Assembly: GCA_963676655.2 (NCBI GenBank)
Contig: CAXXKX010000003.1
Span: 5,518,001-5,582,000, forward strand
DNA length: 64,000 bases
From: G963676655 sp963676655
GTDB taxonomy: Bacteria; Verrucomicrobiota; Lentisphaeria; Victivallales; Victivallaceae
Direction of reading: 5' to 3'
Under the pieces are notes generated by a model, which was not told where the DNA came from, did no database searches, and saw only the letters and a program-made list of their open reading frames with translations. Below, piece after piece: positions 1 to 9,472 of this stretch. Each line of letters starts with the position of its first letter. Position 1 is the stretch's first letter. The position numbers and the translations under genes are program-made.

Positions 1-894
1 GACCGCTGGAATTATCAGTACGATAAAGCTTATACACGGAAAGATAATCCGGAAGCTTTTGCCCGGATGATCGCGCGTCACCGTCAGCAATTGCTCGAGA
101 TATGCAGCAATTACGGAAAAATCGACCTGCTCTCGCTGGATATGGGATTTCCCGGTACTACTCCGGAGTTGGAAGAGAAACTGAAATCTATTCAAAACGT
201 CCCGGAAGCCCAGGGCGTCGATAACGGCTTGCGCGAGGATATAATCGCCACTGTCAAGATGTTACGCCGTTTACAGCCTGAGATGATGATTCGTCGTCGG
301 GGTATTGATCCATACGGCGATTACTTCACCCCGGAACGTGCCATTCCGGAGGATGACCAGGACCAGAAGCTGATGCCATGGAAGGTGATTTATCCAGGGG
401 GTAAACACTTCTCTTTCCAGTGGGATGACACTTACAAACCGGCGTCATGGATTATCGAAAACCTGATCGATATTGTTGCGAAAGGCGGCAATATGCAGGT
501 TGGCTATGGTCCCGGTCCGGATGGACGCTGGCCGGCCGAAACAGCGCGGCGTATTCTCGATGTCGGACACTGGCTGAAAACATACGGTGAAGGCATCTAC
601 GCCACTCGTCCTTATCAGCCCTACAGGGAAGGCGAATATATCCGGTTCACCCGCACTAAAGACAACACGACCGTCTATGCCTTTGTCCTTAACTGGCTCA
701 GCGGGATAAGGACACTGGAACTTAAATCGGTACGCGCGGCGGCCGGTTCAGCAATTACGGTTCCCGGGATGGATCATTGTTTCAAATATACCCAGGATGC
801 AGACAGTTTGAAAATTGAAATTCCCGCGTGGTTCGAGCCAGCTGAAGATCACCCGGAATCCGGCGCTTTCGCCTTCAAGATTATTGTCAAATAA
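1..894 (+). CDS. Alpha-L-fucosidase (GH29), 3' part
   Basis: The reading frame is open from the first base of the window, so this is the C-terminal ~297 residues of a gene that starts upstream. An internal ATG at 67 is not the real start. The stretch GYGPGPDGRWP followed by a WLKTYGEGIYATRP segment is the typical end of the GH29 catalytic barrel, and the last ~80 residues look like the C-terminal beta-sandwich. GH29 enzymes remove alpha-linked L-fucose from glycans with retention of configuration. The N-terminal part, with the nucleophile region and any signal peptide, lies outside the window, so cell location cannot be judged. It is followed after 11 bases by an aldo/keto reductase and then by dgoD and fucU, which fits use of the released sugar. 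Confidence 0.87.
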   Translation, partial: DRWNYQYDKAYTRKDNPEAFARMIARHRQQLLEICSNYGKIDLLSLDMGFPGTTPELEEKLKSIQNVPEAQGVDNGLREDIIATVKMLRRLQPEMMIRRRGIDPYGDYFTPERAIPEDDQDQKLMPWKVIYPGGKHFSFQWDDTYKPASWIIENLIDIVAKGGNMQVGYGPGPDGRWPAETARRILDVGHWLKTYGEGIYATRPYQPYREGEYIRFTRTKDNTTVYAFVLNWLSGIRTLELKSVRAAAGSAITVPGMDHCFKYTQDADSLKIEIPAWFEPAEDHPESGAFAFKIIVK

Positions 895-905
895 AAAGGA
901 ATACC

Positions 906-1985
906 ATGTTAGTTATCGAACAAACACAAGACTTGATGCAGCGTTCATGCGGTAATTCAGGTCTGGAACTTTCCGTCCTCGGTCTTGGCTGCTGGGCTTT
1001 CGGAGGCGGTGAATACTGGGGCGGCAGCGATCAGAAGCAAGTCAATGCCGTGGTGACGCAGGCTCTGGAATCGGGGATTAATTATTTTGACACGGCCGAG
1101 GTCTATAATGAAGGACGCAGTGAACGCGCGCTGGGCCTGGCTCTTAAACCACTGCCGCGTGAAGCCGCGATCATCGGCAGCAAAATTTCTCCGTCGAACT
1201 GCTATCCGGGAAAAATAACCCGTCATTGTGAAGCTTCTCTAGCCAGATTGCAGACCGATTATCTGGATATTTACATGCTGCACTGGCCGCTCAATTCCGT
1301 TTCACTGCGACATTTTACCGATGATCGTGGCGTTATTGCCAACCCACCGGTTCTCATTGAGGTACTGGAGGAGTTTAAAGCCTTGAAACGGTCCGGTAAG
1401 ATACGCCATTTGGGGATCAGCAATTTTGGCTCGAAACGCCTTAATGAATTAGTTGTTGCGTCCGACGTTTCTCCGGTGGTGAACGAATTGCCTTATAATT
1501 TGCTGTCTCGGGCGATTGAATTCGATACTATTGCGGCATGCAGACGACAAAATTGCGGCATCATTGGCTATATGACCCTGATGCAGGGAGTGCTTGGCCC
1601 GTCTGCGACCAGTCTCGACGATCTGCCGCCGCAGTTGCGTCGGACCCGCCATTTCGACAGCCGCAAAAATTTGTTGGCTCGGCACGGCGGTAAAGGCGCG
1701 GAACCGATATTGCTGGAGACTTTGAACCAGCTGCACAAGCTGGCCCGGCAGGCGGGATGCTCTCTGCCGGAGCTGGCGATCCGTTGGGTCGTGGCCAAAC
1801 CCGAGATCACTTGCGCACTGGTCGGCGTGCGTAGTCCGGAGCGCCTGATTGCCAACGTCGACGCGGCCGCCAACCCGCTTTCACCAGACCTGATAAAGGA
1901 ACTGGACCGGATTACCGCGTTTCTGAAGCAGGCATTGGGGCCGGGCATAGATTACTATGAAAGTTCAATTAACGACCGAACATAA
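906..1985 (+). CDS. Aldo/keto reductase
   Basis: A 359-residue NAD(P)H-dependent oxidoreductase of the aldo/keto reductase superfamily. The catalytic tetrad is visible: D62 and Y67 in FDTAEVY, K93 in IGSKIS and H126 in MLHWPLN. The C-terminal part carries the cofactor-binding region (ALVGVRSPERL). The start is set by AAAAAGGA just upstream of the ATG. It lies between a fucosidase and a galactonate-type dehydratase, so the likely role is oxidation of an aldose to its lactone, as in non-phosphorylating fucose/galactose pathways; the exact sugar cannot be read from the sequence. No signal peptide, so cytoplasmic. A second, divergent aldo/keto reductase with a similar neighbourhood lies at 47686-48702. 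Confidence 0.85.
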   Translation: MLVIEQTQDLMQRSCGNSGLELSVLGLGCWAFGGGEYWGGSDQKQVNAVVTQALESGINYFDTAEVYNEGRSERALGLALKPLPREAAIIGSKISPSNCYPGKITRHCEASLARLQTDYLDIYMLHWPLNSVSLRHFTDDRGVIANPPVLIEVLEEFKALKRSGKIRHLGISNFGSKRLNELVVASDVSPVVNELPYNLLSRAIEFDTIAACRRQNCGIIGYMTLMQGVLGPSATSLDDLPPQLRRTRHFDSRKNLLARHGGKGAEPILLETLNQLHKLARQAGCSLPELAIRWVVAKPEITCALVGVRSPERLIANVDAAANPLSPDLIKELDRITAFLKQALGPGIDYYESSINDRT

Positions 1986-1996
1986 TGAGGTGTATC

Positions 1997-3145
1997 ATGA
2001 AGATCACAAAGCTGGAGTTGTTTAAAGTTCCGCCGCGCTGGCTGTTTTTGAAAATCTCCACCGACGACGGGGTGGACGGGTGGGGGGAACCGGTTATCGA
2101 AGGGCGGGCGGAAACCGTTGCTACCGCTGTGCGTGAAGCGGAAGAACTGCTGATCGGACGGGATCCGGGCCATATCGAAGACATTTGGCAGGTTCTTTAT
2201 CGTGGTGGCTTTTATCGCGGCGGCCCGATTCTGAGCAGTGCCATGTCCGGCATTGAACAGGCGTTGTGGGACATAAAAGGCAAGGCGGCTGGCTTGCCGG
2301 TCTATGAATTTCTCGGCGGCCCGGTTAGGGAACGCATTCGGGTTTACTCGTGGATTGGCGGAGACCGGCCCGGAGAAGTTGCGCAGGCCGCACGGGAAAA
2401 GGCCGGGCAGGGGTATACGGCAATAAAAATGAACGGAACTGAAGAACTGGACTATCTTGACGCCAATTCGAAGATCGACGCAGTTGTGGACCGGGTGGGA
2501 GCAATTCGCGACGTTCTGGGTAAAGACTTTGATATAGCAGTTGATTTTCACGGTCGGGTACATCAGGCGATGGCCAGGGTGCTGCTCCGGGAACTGGAAC
2601 CGTTCCGCTTGATGTTCATTGAGGAACCGGTGTTGATTGAAAATCTGGAGGTGTTCCGGGAATTACGTCGTCACACTACAACCCCGCTGGCTACCGGCGA
2701 GCGGAATTTTACACGTTGGGGGTTCAAGGATATTTTCAAAAGCGGTGCGGTCGATATTATTCAGCCGGATCTGTGTCATGCCGGAGGCATTCTCGAAGTG
2801 AAGAAGATTGCTTCAATGGCTGAATGTTATGATGTCGCGGTGGCCCCGCACTGCCCTTTGGGGCCGATCGCTCTGGCCGCCAGTTTGCAATTGGATTATT
2901 GCACTCCGAATGCGGTCATACAGGAGCAGAGTCTGGGTATCCATTACAATCAGGGTGCCGATCTGCTTGACTATTTGACTGACCGTTCGGTGTTTGAATA
3001 TCGCGACGGCTATGTCTACCGCAATAACCGGCCCGGACTCGGAATCGAGATCAACGAGGAAAAAGTCCGGGAGGCGGCCAGGCTTGGTCATAACTGGAAA
3101 AACCCGCTTTGGCGCACCGGCGACGGCGTCGTTGCTGAGTGGTAA
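1997..3145 (+). CDS. dgoD: D-galactonate dehydratase (enolase superfamily)
   Basis: A 382-residue member of the mandelate racemase/enolase superfamily that matches DgoD along its whole length as I remember the E. coli protein (PPRW.FLKI, FYRGGPILSSA, PHCPLGPIALAA, NPLWR..D..VAEW). Metal ligands D183, E209 and E235 and the catalytic histidines H185 and H285 are in place. DgoD removes water from D-galactonate to give 2-dehydro-3-deoxy-D-galactonate. The start at 1997 is preferred over the ATG at 1985 because GAGG lies 6 bases upstream of it and 1985 overlaps the previous stop. The fucosidase/FucU context could point to a 6-deoxy acid as substrate, but the residues look like true DgoD. Confidence 0.88.
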   Translation: MKITKLELFKVPPRWLFLKISTDDGVDGWGEPVIEGRAETVATAVREAEELLIGRDPGHIEDIWQVLYRGGFYRGGPILSSAMSGIEQALWDIKGKAAGLPVYEFLGGPVRERIRVYSWIGGDRPGEVAQAAREKAGQGYTAIKMNGTEELDYLDANSKIDAVVDRVGAIRDVLGKDFDIAVDFHGRVHQAMARVLLRELEPFRLMFIEEPVLIENLEVFRELRRHTTTPLATGERNFTRWGFKDIFKSGAVDIIQPDLCHAGGILEVKKIASMAECYDVAVAPHCPLGPIALAASLQLDYCTPNAVIQEQSLGIHYNQGADLLDYLTDRSVFEYRDGYVYRNNRPGLGIEINEEKVREAARLGHNWKNPLWRTGDGVVAEW

Positions 3146-3164
3146 TAAAGGAGGCAATTTGATT

Positions 3165-3596
3165 ATGTTAAGAGGGATTTCTCCGCTGATTTCACCGGAA
3201 TTGCTGATGCTGTTGGCTGACATGGGGCATGGCGAATCTCTGCTTCTGGCTGACGCTAATTTTCCGGCCGGAAAATACTGCCGCAAGGTACTGCATTTGC
3301 CGGGAACCGACATTCAACAGTTATTGGCGGCCATCCTGCCGCTCTGGGTACTGGACTACAAACGTCCTCCCCTGATCATGCCGGAGTGTACGATCAGTCC
3401 CGGCAACCGTGACCTGGCGGAACAGTATCTTGAACTTGCCCGTCAGACAGTCCCGAAAGTGCCCTTCCCGGAGTTTCTCCAAGGCGACAATTTTTACCGG
3501 GAAGCTATGGAAACCCGGGTTTGTGTCGTGACCGGTGATTTGCGACGCTTTGCCAACCTTATCATCCGCAAGGGTGTTTTTACTCTTGAAACATAA
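3165..3596 (+). CDS. fucU: L-fucose mutarotase (FucU/RbsD family)
   Basis: A 143-residue protein starting MLRGISPLISPELL and containing the family signature MGHGESLLLADANFPA. FucU interconverts alpha and beta anomers of L-fucose so that the next enzyme receives the correct form. The start is fixed by AAAGGAGG at 3147-3154, ten bases upstream; a longer in-frame reading from 2994 overlaps dgoD and is not used. It is the last gene of the fucosidase-aldo/keto reductase-dgoD-fucU run. A second, more RbsD-like paralogue sits at 48829-49221. D-ribose or D-galactose are alternative substrates for the family. Confidence 0.85.
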   Translation: MLRGISPLISPELLMLLADMGHGESLLLADANFPAGKYCRKVLHLPGTDIQQLLAAILPLWVLDYKRPPLIMPECTISPGNRDLAEQYLELARQTVPKVPFPEFLQGDNFYREAMETRVCVVTGDLRRFANLIIRKGVFTLET

Positions 3597-3712
3597 TAAT
3601 TCGCGGGAAATGCTTGAATGATAATAATATTAAAAACATCGCTCATCTTTCATTTTGACAAAAAAATGTTTTTTTATCCATTCAATATTCCTGTTTTTTT
3701 ATTATAATTACA

Positions 3713-3765
3713 TATGTACCATATTATTTGTCAAAGAAAGGTAACTTGCATACCATACCAGAAAA
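3713..3765 (+). promoter_or_regulatory. Possible regulator-binding region upstream of the GH42-like gene
   Basis: The intergenic stretch 3597-3952 is AT-rich. Within it are ACCATATTA (3719-3727), AAGGTAACTT (3739-3748) and the repeated CATACC at 3750-3759. The first word also occurs at 23777-23785, and the reverse complement of the second at 23759-23768, both just upstream of the GntR-family gene at 23796. This suggests a shared operator. No convincing sigma-70 promoter could be fixed here. Confidence 0.35.
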
Positions 3766-3952
3766 AATGTAGAACGACCCGAAATTCAAGTTAAGCAGGA
3801 GCATTGTCTAAAATTGCAACATCAAAAGTTACACGTATTATATTCAGTATTAACAGTGAAAATTATTATAGAACAGGAGGTTGAAATTAATGAACTATAA
3901 ATCACAAGAACACCAGGATATCAATAACCCGATATTTTCAGGAGACCGTTTT

Positions 3953-6900
3953 ATGGATAAACGGAAAGCTTATCTGACTAAATTGGTTTTATCCATAATC
4001 TTAAGCCTGTCTTTAGCGACGGCATTTGCCGATGACGCTAAAGAAGTAAAAGTTGTTCCAGACGGAAATCTGCTTCGCAACGGGTCTTTTGAGTTGGGTT
4101 ACAGCTTCAACGGCGCGGCAATGCGGCAAGGCAGTGAGGGGATTTACTTTAATCGGGTACGCCGGGGTAAGTGTGCAACGTTGCCGGTTGAAGGCTGGAT
4201 GGTCGATGGTCCGGATGCCGTTGGAGTTGTCATGGTTTCCTCGCCGGTCCACTCCGGACAATGCTCCTTGCGACTGACACCCGCCGCTGGAAGAAAATTG
4301 TGCATATTTACATGTCCGGAAGTCAATGTAAAAAAAGGGCCTGTTGTTTTAAGCGCGTGGGTGAAGGGCAACTCGGCAAAGCTCAAGTTTGAATTGTTAT
4401 TTTCCCGCCGCATGACTGGCGGAAACAAAGCCGCTCCAAAGATTATTGCCGCCAAAAAAGCCGAGTTCAAATTGGATTCACAGAAATGGCAGCGTTTGGA
4501 AGTTACGGGGATCGCGCCGGATAACGCCGGGGCAATGGTTAAAATAAGCGTTACCGGAAAAGAGGCTGTCATTGACGATGTCCAATTTGAGTCGGGAGTG
4601 AAAGCGGCTCCTTTCAGTGTACGCAAAGCAGAGATACTGGAACTGTCATTTCGTGACGTGTTACCTGAAATATTGCCGTTCTGGACCGTTGATACTGCTT
4701 GCGTCAGGCATATTGTTGTTAAAAATGCATCGCAACGCACCGTAACCGGAGCCCTTGAGTTGTTTCTGGGACCGTGGTATCAGCCGGAACGGATTAAGGC
4801 GGCGCAGCTTCCCGATATCAAACTCATGCCCGGACAAACTTTGACTGTGCCAGTGAAACTGAGCGGTCTGGTTCCGGACGCATATGTCATCTCAGCTATT
4901 CTGAAAAATGGCAATAAGGTGGAGTTTGACGGGACCAAACAAATTGCCGCAGACACCCTGATCGGTGGAGCCTGTTCCAATCATATGCTGACCGGGCGCG
5001 GGGCTATTCGCTTTGGTCTCTTTCCTGATGTTAATCCGAAAAAACTGATCGGTGTCGGCAACGGTAAGCTGCCGAACGGTTGGAAGGGTTGTAACGGCAA
5101 CTGGTGGAGCGGCTGGCCGTTGGTATTATTCAAAATAGCCAGGGCAAACGGCTTTATCTGTGGCCGTGACCGCATGAATTCCCCGGACCAGGCCTATCTT
5201 TTTGCTGCTGCCGGGGTTCCATTTCACCGGATGGAGAGGCAGAATATCTTTTTCGGAGCCCCGAAAGGTTCTAGTTTTATTGTTCCAGGAACAAAGAATG
5301 GGGTTGATTTATGGAATCCTGCCGGGAGCAAATTTAATCTCGAACGTGCGACGCAAGTCGGTAAAGAAAATGCGGCTAACCCCGGCGTTGTTTCATATCA
5401 AATGGCAAATGAGATATTCTTCACCTTGAAAAATGGACTTTGCCCGACCAAATTCGCTGATGCGGCGTTCCGGGACTGGTGCCGAAAACGCTACGGCAGT
5501 ATTGAGAATCTCAATAAAAAATGGGGAACGGCATACGGTTCATGGGATGAAGTTGAACAACCGCTTTCCGAAAAACGTGCGAACGAGGTAGCCGCAGACT
5601 CCGGCAAGAGCGGTTATGACTGGTTGGCTGCGTTCCGGCGTTTACCCCCAAACGTGCTGAAGCTTATGAATCATCCGGTTGGACGCGGCATGGACTGGTT
5701 GCGCTGGCGAACAGCATCAACGCTGAAATTCTATTCCGCATTTAAGAACGAGGCAAAAAAATATGATAAGAAGACCCTCTATTCGACCAACCTTTGCTGG
5801 CCAAATTTCAGGTCGCAGATGTTTATTCCGTTCCTGCGCGAAATGGATCACGCCCTGCTGGATGCCAGATATACCTCCGGCATCGGCGGAATGGGTAATC
5901 CGAGGGAAATGATGGAGATCCTTGAAATGACTGAATCAACCATTCCAGATAAACCGATATGGGGCGCTGAAATTTATGTTCAGCCCCAGTATCCGGCTGA
6001 GTTTGCCGCTCTTCAGAACTGGGGTATGCTGGCACATGGTATGTCGAACATCCTGGTTTTTGCCTGGGGGCCTAAATCAGATCATGGCGCTATCAGAAAA
6101 ACTCAGGCCTGGAAAGATAAAAATGCCCATCCCATGTGGATGATAATTGATTGGGACGGAACCAAACTGCCGGCTTATTACACCTGTCAGCGCTCTTTGG
6201 AGGAAATTAAAAAATTCAATAAAAAATATGACGCACTGACCCTTGCCAGACAGAAATCCGATATCGCGGTTTACCTGTCTAATGATACCGCTGAGTATAT
6301 CTGCATGGAAACTGGAGACAAACCATGGAGGTCAACTTGGTGTAACGCTCATACTACACTGGTTTACATGCTGCGTATGGCTGGAATCCGTTTTGATATT
6401 GTTGATGATTCAACTCTGCCGGGGCGCCCCGGACGCTACTCCAGCATAATAATTCCCGCGTCATACGTATTGAGTCAAGCTGCTGCGAACAAAATTGCGT
6501 CTTTCGCAGCCAATGGCGGAACAGTGGTTCTTGATGGTCCCAGCGGAGTATGTGATCCATGGTTGAAACAGTATAAGAATCTGGGCGGCCAAGCCTGGTC
6601 CGATTTGAACTGGACTGCCGACATGTCATCCATGAAAAAGGTTAATCTTGATTTTGCCGGTGCCGGATCAGTAAAAAACAAGTCTGATCAGGCGGACAAA
6701 TTCGTCTCTTATGCAACCAGTGCGGTGGCGAAAGCAAAACCGGTTAAAGATGCTGGCGGGCAGACTATTGGCTGGCTGAGGCCTTGGGGAAAAGGACGTT
6801 TATTGGCTTATCGCATATTTCCCGCCTCTTACAATACCAACCCGCATGAAACAATAAACCATCGGGTTTGGTTAAAACAATTGATAACAAAAGCCGGACT

Positions 6901-7216
6901 TAAATATTCCGGACGCTGGTGTTCTTCATCGGTAGAACACTCCTCTCAAGGATTTCCCGGTGAAGGCCAGCCGGTTGTTGAAGTGGTGACAAGGGAACGT
7001 AAGGGTAATGAGGATCATGAGAAATTTGTGTTTATCCTCAATCAAGGCGGTGCAGGTTCCGGTCAGGTTGAACTTCCTTTTGCAGCCGATGTATGGCAGG
7101 CGGTAGACGCATTGACCGGTAAGCCGATACAGTTCAATCAAGCCTCAAAAGGGATAGTCCTGCCTTTAAAACTCAAGCCATGGGAATACCGCATATTGCA
7201 ACTAACCAGAAAATAA
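3953..7216 (+). CDS. Secreted GH42-like beta-galactosidase-type hydrolase
   Basis: About 1,087 residues with a clear signal peptide (MDKRKAYLTKLVLSIILSL...ATAFA). Residues ~30-220 form a carbohydrate-binding-like beta-sandwich (NGSFELG start). The middle has a TIM barrel with a GH42-type helix (IENLNKKWGTAYGSWDEVEQP), a candidate acid/base Glu in QMANEIF and a candidate nucleophile Glu in PIWGAEIY. Downstream is a Rossmann-like beta-galactosidase trimerisation domain (PASYVLSQAAANKIASFAANGG), then a C-terminal beta domain. Two in-frame starts each have a ribosome site: ATG 3890 (AGGAGG nine bases upstream) and ATG 3953 (GGAG eight upstream). Only 3953 gives a classical signal peptide. Followed after 40 bases by a pseudopilin gene, probably co-transcribed. 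The substrate is unproven. Confidence 0.75.
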   Translation: MDKRKAYLTKLVLSIILSLSLATAFADDAKEVKVVPDGNLLRNGSFELGYSFNGAAMRQGSEGIYFNRVRRGKCATLPVEGWMVDGPDAVGVVMVSSPVHSGQCSLRLTPAAGRKLCIFTCPEVNVKKGPVVLSAWVKGNSAKLKFELLFSRRMTGGNKAAPKIIAAKKAEFKLDSQKWQRLEVTGIAPDNAGAMVKISVTGKEAVIDDVQFESGVKAAPFSVRKAEILELSFRDVLPEILPFWTVDTACVRHIVVKNASQRTVTGALELFLGPWYQPERIKAAQLPDIKLMPGQTLTVPVKLSGLVPDAYVISAILKNGNKVEFDGTKQIAADTLIGGACSNHMLTGRGAIRFGLFPDVNPKKLIGVGNGKLPNGWKGCNGNWWSGWPLVLFKIARANGFICGRDRMNSPDQAYLFAAAGVPFHRMERQNIFFGAPKGSSFIVPGTKNGVDLWNPAGSKFNLERATQVGKENAANPGVVSYQMANEIFFTLKNGLCPTKFADAAFRDWCRKRYGSIENLNKKWGTAYGSWDEVEQPLSEKRANEVAADSGKSGYDWLAAFRRLPPNVLKLMNHPVGRGMDWLRWRTASTLKFYSAFKNEAKKYDKKTLYSTNLCWPNFRSQMFIPFLREMDHALLDARYTSGIGGMGNPREMMEILEMTESTIPDKPIWGAEIYVQPQYPAEFAALQNWGMLAHGMSNILVFAWGPKSDHGAIRKTQAWKDKNAHPMWMIIDWDGTKLPAYYTCQRSLEEIKKFNKKYDALTLARQKSDIAVYLSNDTAEYICMETGDKPWRSTWCNAHTTLVYMLRMAGIRFDIVDDSTLPGRPGRYSSIIIPASYVLSQAAANKIASFAANGGTVVLDGPSGVCDPWLKQYKNLGGQAWSDLNWTADMSSMKKVNLDFAGAGSVKNKSDQADKFVSYATSAVAKAKPVKDAGGQTIGWLRPWGKGRLLAYRIFPASYNTNPHETINHRVWLKQLITKAGLKYSGRWCSSSVEHSSQGFPGEGQPVVEVVTRERKGNEDHEKFVFILNQGGAGSGQVELPFAADVWQAVDALTGKPIQFNQASKGIVLPLKLKPWEYRILQLTRK

Positions 7217-7256
7217 CTGAAAACAGTAATCCATAACAAACTACGGAGGAAAACTA

Positions 7257-7994
7257 ATGCACTACGATGAACAACAAAAAAAATCAAGCGTCGCCTTATT
7301 CACACTCATTGAACTTCTCGTTGTGATCGCGATCATTGCAATCCTTGCCGCAATGCTTATGCCGGCGCTTGGCTCCGCCCGGCAAATGGCTCGTAAAGCA
7401 TCCTGCCAAAGCAATCAACGGCAATGTGGACAGGCCGTCGCGATGTACTCCAGTGATTACGACGGCTGGACTCCGGTAACAATTCCGGCTATTGCCGACC
7501 GTTATATCTGGATAAACCAGATTTTGTTATATACTTACAATGTTGAAAACAATGACACTGTCAAGCGAGCTCGTTTCAGAAAAGCGAACAGCTCTGTCCT
7601 GACCTGTCCGTCCAATATCCCCCCGACCCCGCTGGCGCTATACGCAGTTGCCTGGAGCTACACCGGGAACTATACAGTCAACGGCAGCGGTTCAGTCACT
7701 CCAAAACCTTTTGCGTCTTATAAGCAGCCGTCTAAGGACTGGTATTTACTGGAGGGATGGGGGCTTGATCAGGCTGCCCCCATTGGAACGTTGGCTAATC
7801 TGCTGGCCGGTAATTATTCCAGTTCACAGTATACCACTCGAATGAAATGGGCCGCAAAAGGCGTATTTTCGGTGCATAATCGTCAGTCTAACCTTTTGTT
7901 TATGGATGGACATGTGATCAGCATTCCGGACGAACCGCTTCTCGAAGGTCAAATCAGGGCATGCAATCTTTGGGAAAAGAAAATGTACCCTTGA
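7257..7994 (+). CDS. Pseudopilin-like protein, prepilin N-terminal cleavage domain
   Basis: A 245-residue protein with a type IV prepilin N-terminus: a short leader, then FTLIELLVVIAIIAILAAML as the methylation/transmembrane helix, then SARQMARK and a conserved CQSNQRQCGQAVAMYSSDYDGW segment. The C-terminal third has LLFMDGHV, the DG(H) motif of the Lentisphaerae/Planctomycetes pseudopilin family (DUF1559-like). Such proteins are processed by a prepilin peptidase and reach the envelope or cell surface; their exact role in these phyla is not established. The start is supported by CGGAGG ahead of the ATG. It follows the GH42-like gene closely and is followed by a terminator, so it probably ends that operon. 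Confidence 0.85.
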   Translation: MHYDEQQKKSSVALFTLIELLVVIAIIAILAAMLMPALGSARQMARKASCQSNQRQCGQAVAMYSSDYDGWTPVTIPAIADRYIWINQILLYTYNVENNDTVKRARFRKANSSVLTCPSNIPPTPLALYAVAWSYTGNYTVNGSGSVTPKPFASYKQPSKDWYLLEGWGLDQAAPIGTLANLLAGNYSSSQYTTRMKWAAKGVFSVHNRQSNLLFMDGHVISIPDEPLLEGQIRACNLWEKKMYP

Positions 7995-8124
7995 CATATA
8001 AATAACTCGATTGGTTACAAAATATGTCCGGTTCTTAACTTTTGTTTATCGTAAAGAACTCTATTCAATGACATATTTCCTTGTCACCAAAACGGAATAA
8101 TTATAATTTGAAAACAGAAATAAG

Positions 8125-8158
8125 GCAAGCAGCCAAGTTGCTGCTTGCTTTATTATTT
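8125..8158 (+). terminator. Rho-independent terminator after the GH42/pseudopilin genes
   Basis: A perfect 9-bp stem, GCAAGCAGC (8125-8133) with GCTGCTTGC (8140-8148), a 6-base loop and a following T-rich tract. The ~490-bp gap 7995-8488 otherwise holds AT-rich sequence and then the promoter and operators of the LacI gene. Confidence 0.85.
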
Positions 8159-8367
8159 TGCCTGAGCATAAATGAATAACTTGTTTGATGTACCGATCCA
8201 CAATAAAAGCTGTTCGAATTGACGGTTGAGGCCTTCAGGCGGGTCAAAATCAGGTTATTGTCAAATAAGAAAAAGCCTTCTCCATAGATATTCCATAAAC
8301 AAAGAATGCGTTAATTTTACATTCGCTTCCTGATCGGAAAAATCTCTGAAAAAACTTTTATGGGGTA

Positions 8368-8396
8368 TTGACATTTGACGAGTGAGACTCTATAAT
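8368..8396 (+). promoter_or_regulatory. Sigma-70 promoter of the LacI-GH116 operon
   Basis: Consensus TTGACA (8368-8373) and consensus TATAAT (8391-8396) are separated by exactly 17 bases. The start of transcription should fall at about 8403-8405, directly at the first operator palindrome. Confidence 0.87.
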
Positions 8397-8404
8397 TAAA
8401 TTGT

Positions 8405-8452
8405 CGTTCACGTGAACGATATAATTTTTCGATGATTCCGTTCACGTGAACG
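8405..8452 (+). promoter_or_regulatory. Twin LacI-type operators
   Basis: The 14-bp perfect palindrome CGTTCACGTGAACG occurs twice, at 8405-8418 and 8439-8452, with centres 34 bp apart (about three helical turns). LacI-family operators are palindromes with a central CG of this kind. Their place between the -10 box and the LacI-family gene predicts autorepression, with release by a sugar ligand. Confidence 0.85.
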
Positions 8453-8488
8453 TTGATAATGCTAAAATAATGATTCAAGGATAATTAT

Positions 8489-9472
8489 ATGACGATAACA
8501 TCCCATGAACTGGCTGCAAAGTGTGGCGTATCCAGAGGAACGGTGGATCGGGCGTTGAAGGGCCGGGCCGGAGTCAATGCCGCGACCCGGGAGCGGATTC
8601 TGGAAGCGGCAAAAAAATACGGTTACCGGCCGAACTTTATCGGCAGCGCGCTTTCTTCGGGTCGAACCATGACAATCGGCATTGTCATATTCGATTTCCG
8701 GCACAGCTTCTTTTCTGAACTCTATTCGGCTTTTGAACACGAGGCCGACCGCTTTAACTATATCACGTTTCCGATGCTGTCGTATCATGATCCTGAAAGG
8801 GAAATCGAATGCATCAGGCGTTTGGCCGACCGCAATGTCGATGGTATGATTATTCTGCCGGTCAACCGTGGTGCGCAGTACGAGAAGATGCTTAAATCGC
8901 TTCGAATTCCGGTGGTTTGCATTGGTAACCGGCTGTCGGATGACTTTCCGTTTTCCGGGATTGACGACTTTAAGGCCGCCGGGGATGCCGTCAAGTTTTT
9001 ACTTGATCAGGCATGCCGGAAAATCTATTACTACTGTCCGCCGATCAAGAAGCGCGATCACATCAACATGTATGCGCCGGAACAGCGTTTGCAGGGATAT
9101 CAGACGGCAATAAAAAATGCCGGAATCAGCGGTACGGCTGAAACTGATCTTGAGAAACTGATTGAAAAGCTGGAAGCTGATCCGGAAAATGCCGCGATTC
9201 TGTGTTCAAATGATTTTTACGCGCTGGATTTGCAAATCCTTTTCCGTGATCACTATCCTGGTTTATACGAGAAGGTGACGATTATGGGCTTTGACGGGCT
9301 TGATGTAATTAAGTTTTCAAACCCGCAGATTGCCACTGTCGCCTTTTCCCGAAAAGAATGGGCCTTGAAGGCTTTCGGGCAGATCTACCGGAGGTTGAGT
9401 GTAAACGATAAAGTACAGGATGAGATTATACCGCATCAGATACTGGAAAATTTTACCAGAGATTTTAAATGA
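8489..9472 (+). CDS. LacI-family transcriptional repressor
   Basis: A 327-residue regulator. Residues ~3-50 are the LacI helix-turn-helix and hinge (ELAAKCGVSRGTVDRALKG, then AAKKYGYRPN). Residues ~60-320 are a periplasmic-binding-protein-like sensor domain (TIGIVIFDFRHSFFSEL, ILCSNDFYALDL, IMGFDGLDVI). The divergence from the usual SxxTVSR to SRGTVDRAL places it in the subgroup related to sugar regulators with VDRAL. AAGGA precedes the ATG. Its stop overlaps the start of the GH116 gene (ATGA), so the two are co-translated. The two palindromes upstream are its probable targets. Confidence 0.9.
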   Translation: MTITSHELAAKCGVSRGTVDRALKGRAGVNAATRERILEAAKKYGYRPNFIGSALSSGRTMTIGIVIFDFRHSFFSELYSAFEHEADRFNYITFPMLSYHDPEREIECIRRLADRNVDGMIILPVNRGAQYEKMLKSLRIPVVCIGNRLSDDFPFSGIDDFKAAGDAVKFLLDQACRKIYYYCPPIKKRDHINMYAPEQRLQGYQTAIKNAGISGTAETDLEKLIEKLEADPENAAILCSNDFYALDLQILFRDHYPGLYEKVTIMGFDGLDVIKFSNPQIATVAFSRKEWALKAFGQIYRRLSVNDKVQDEIIPHQILENFTRDFK

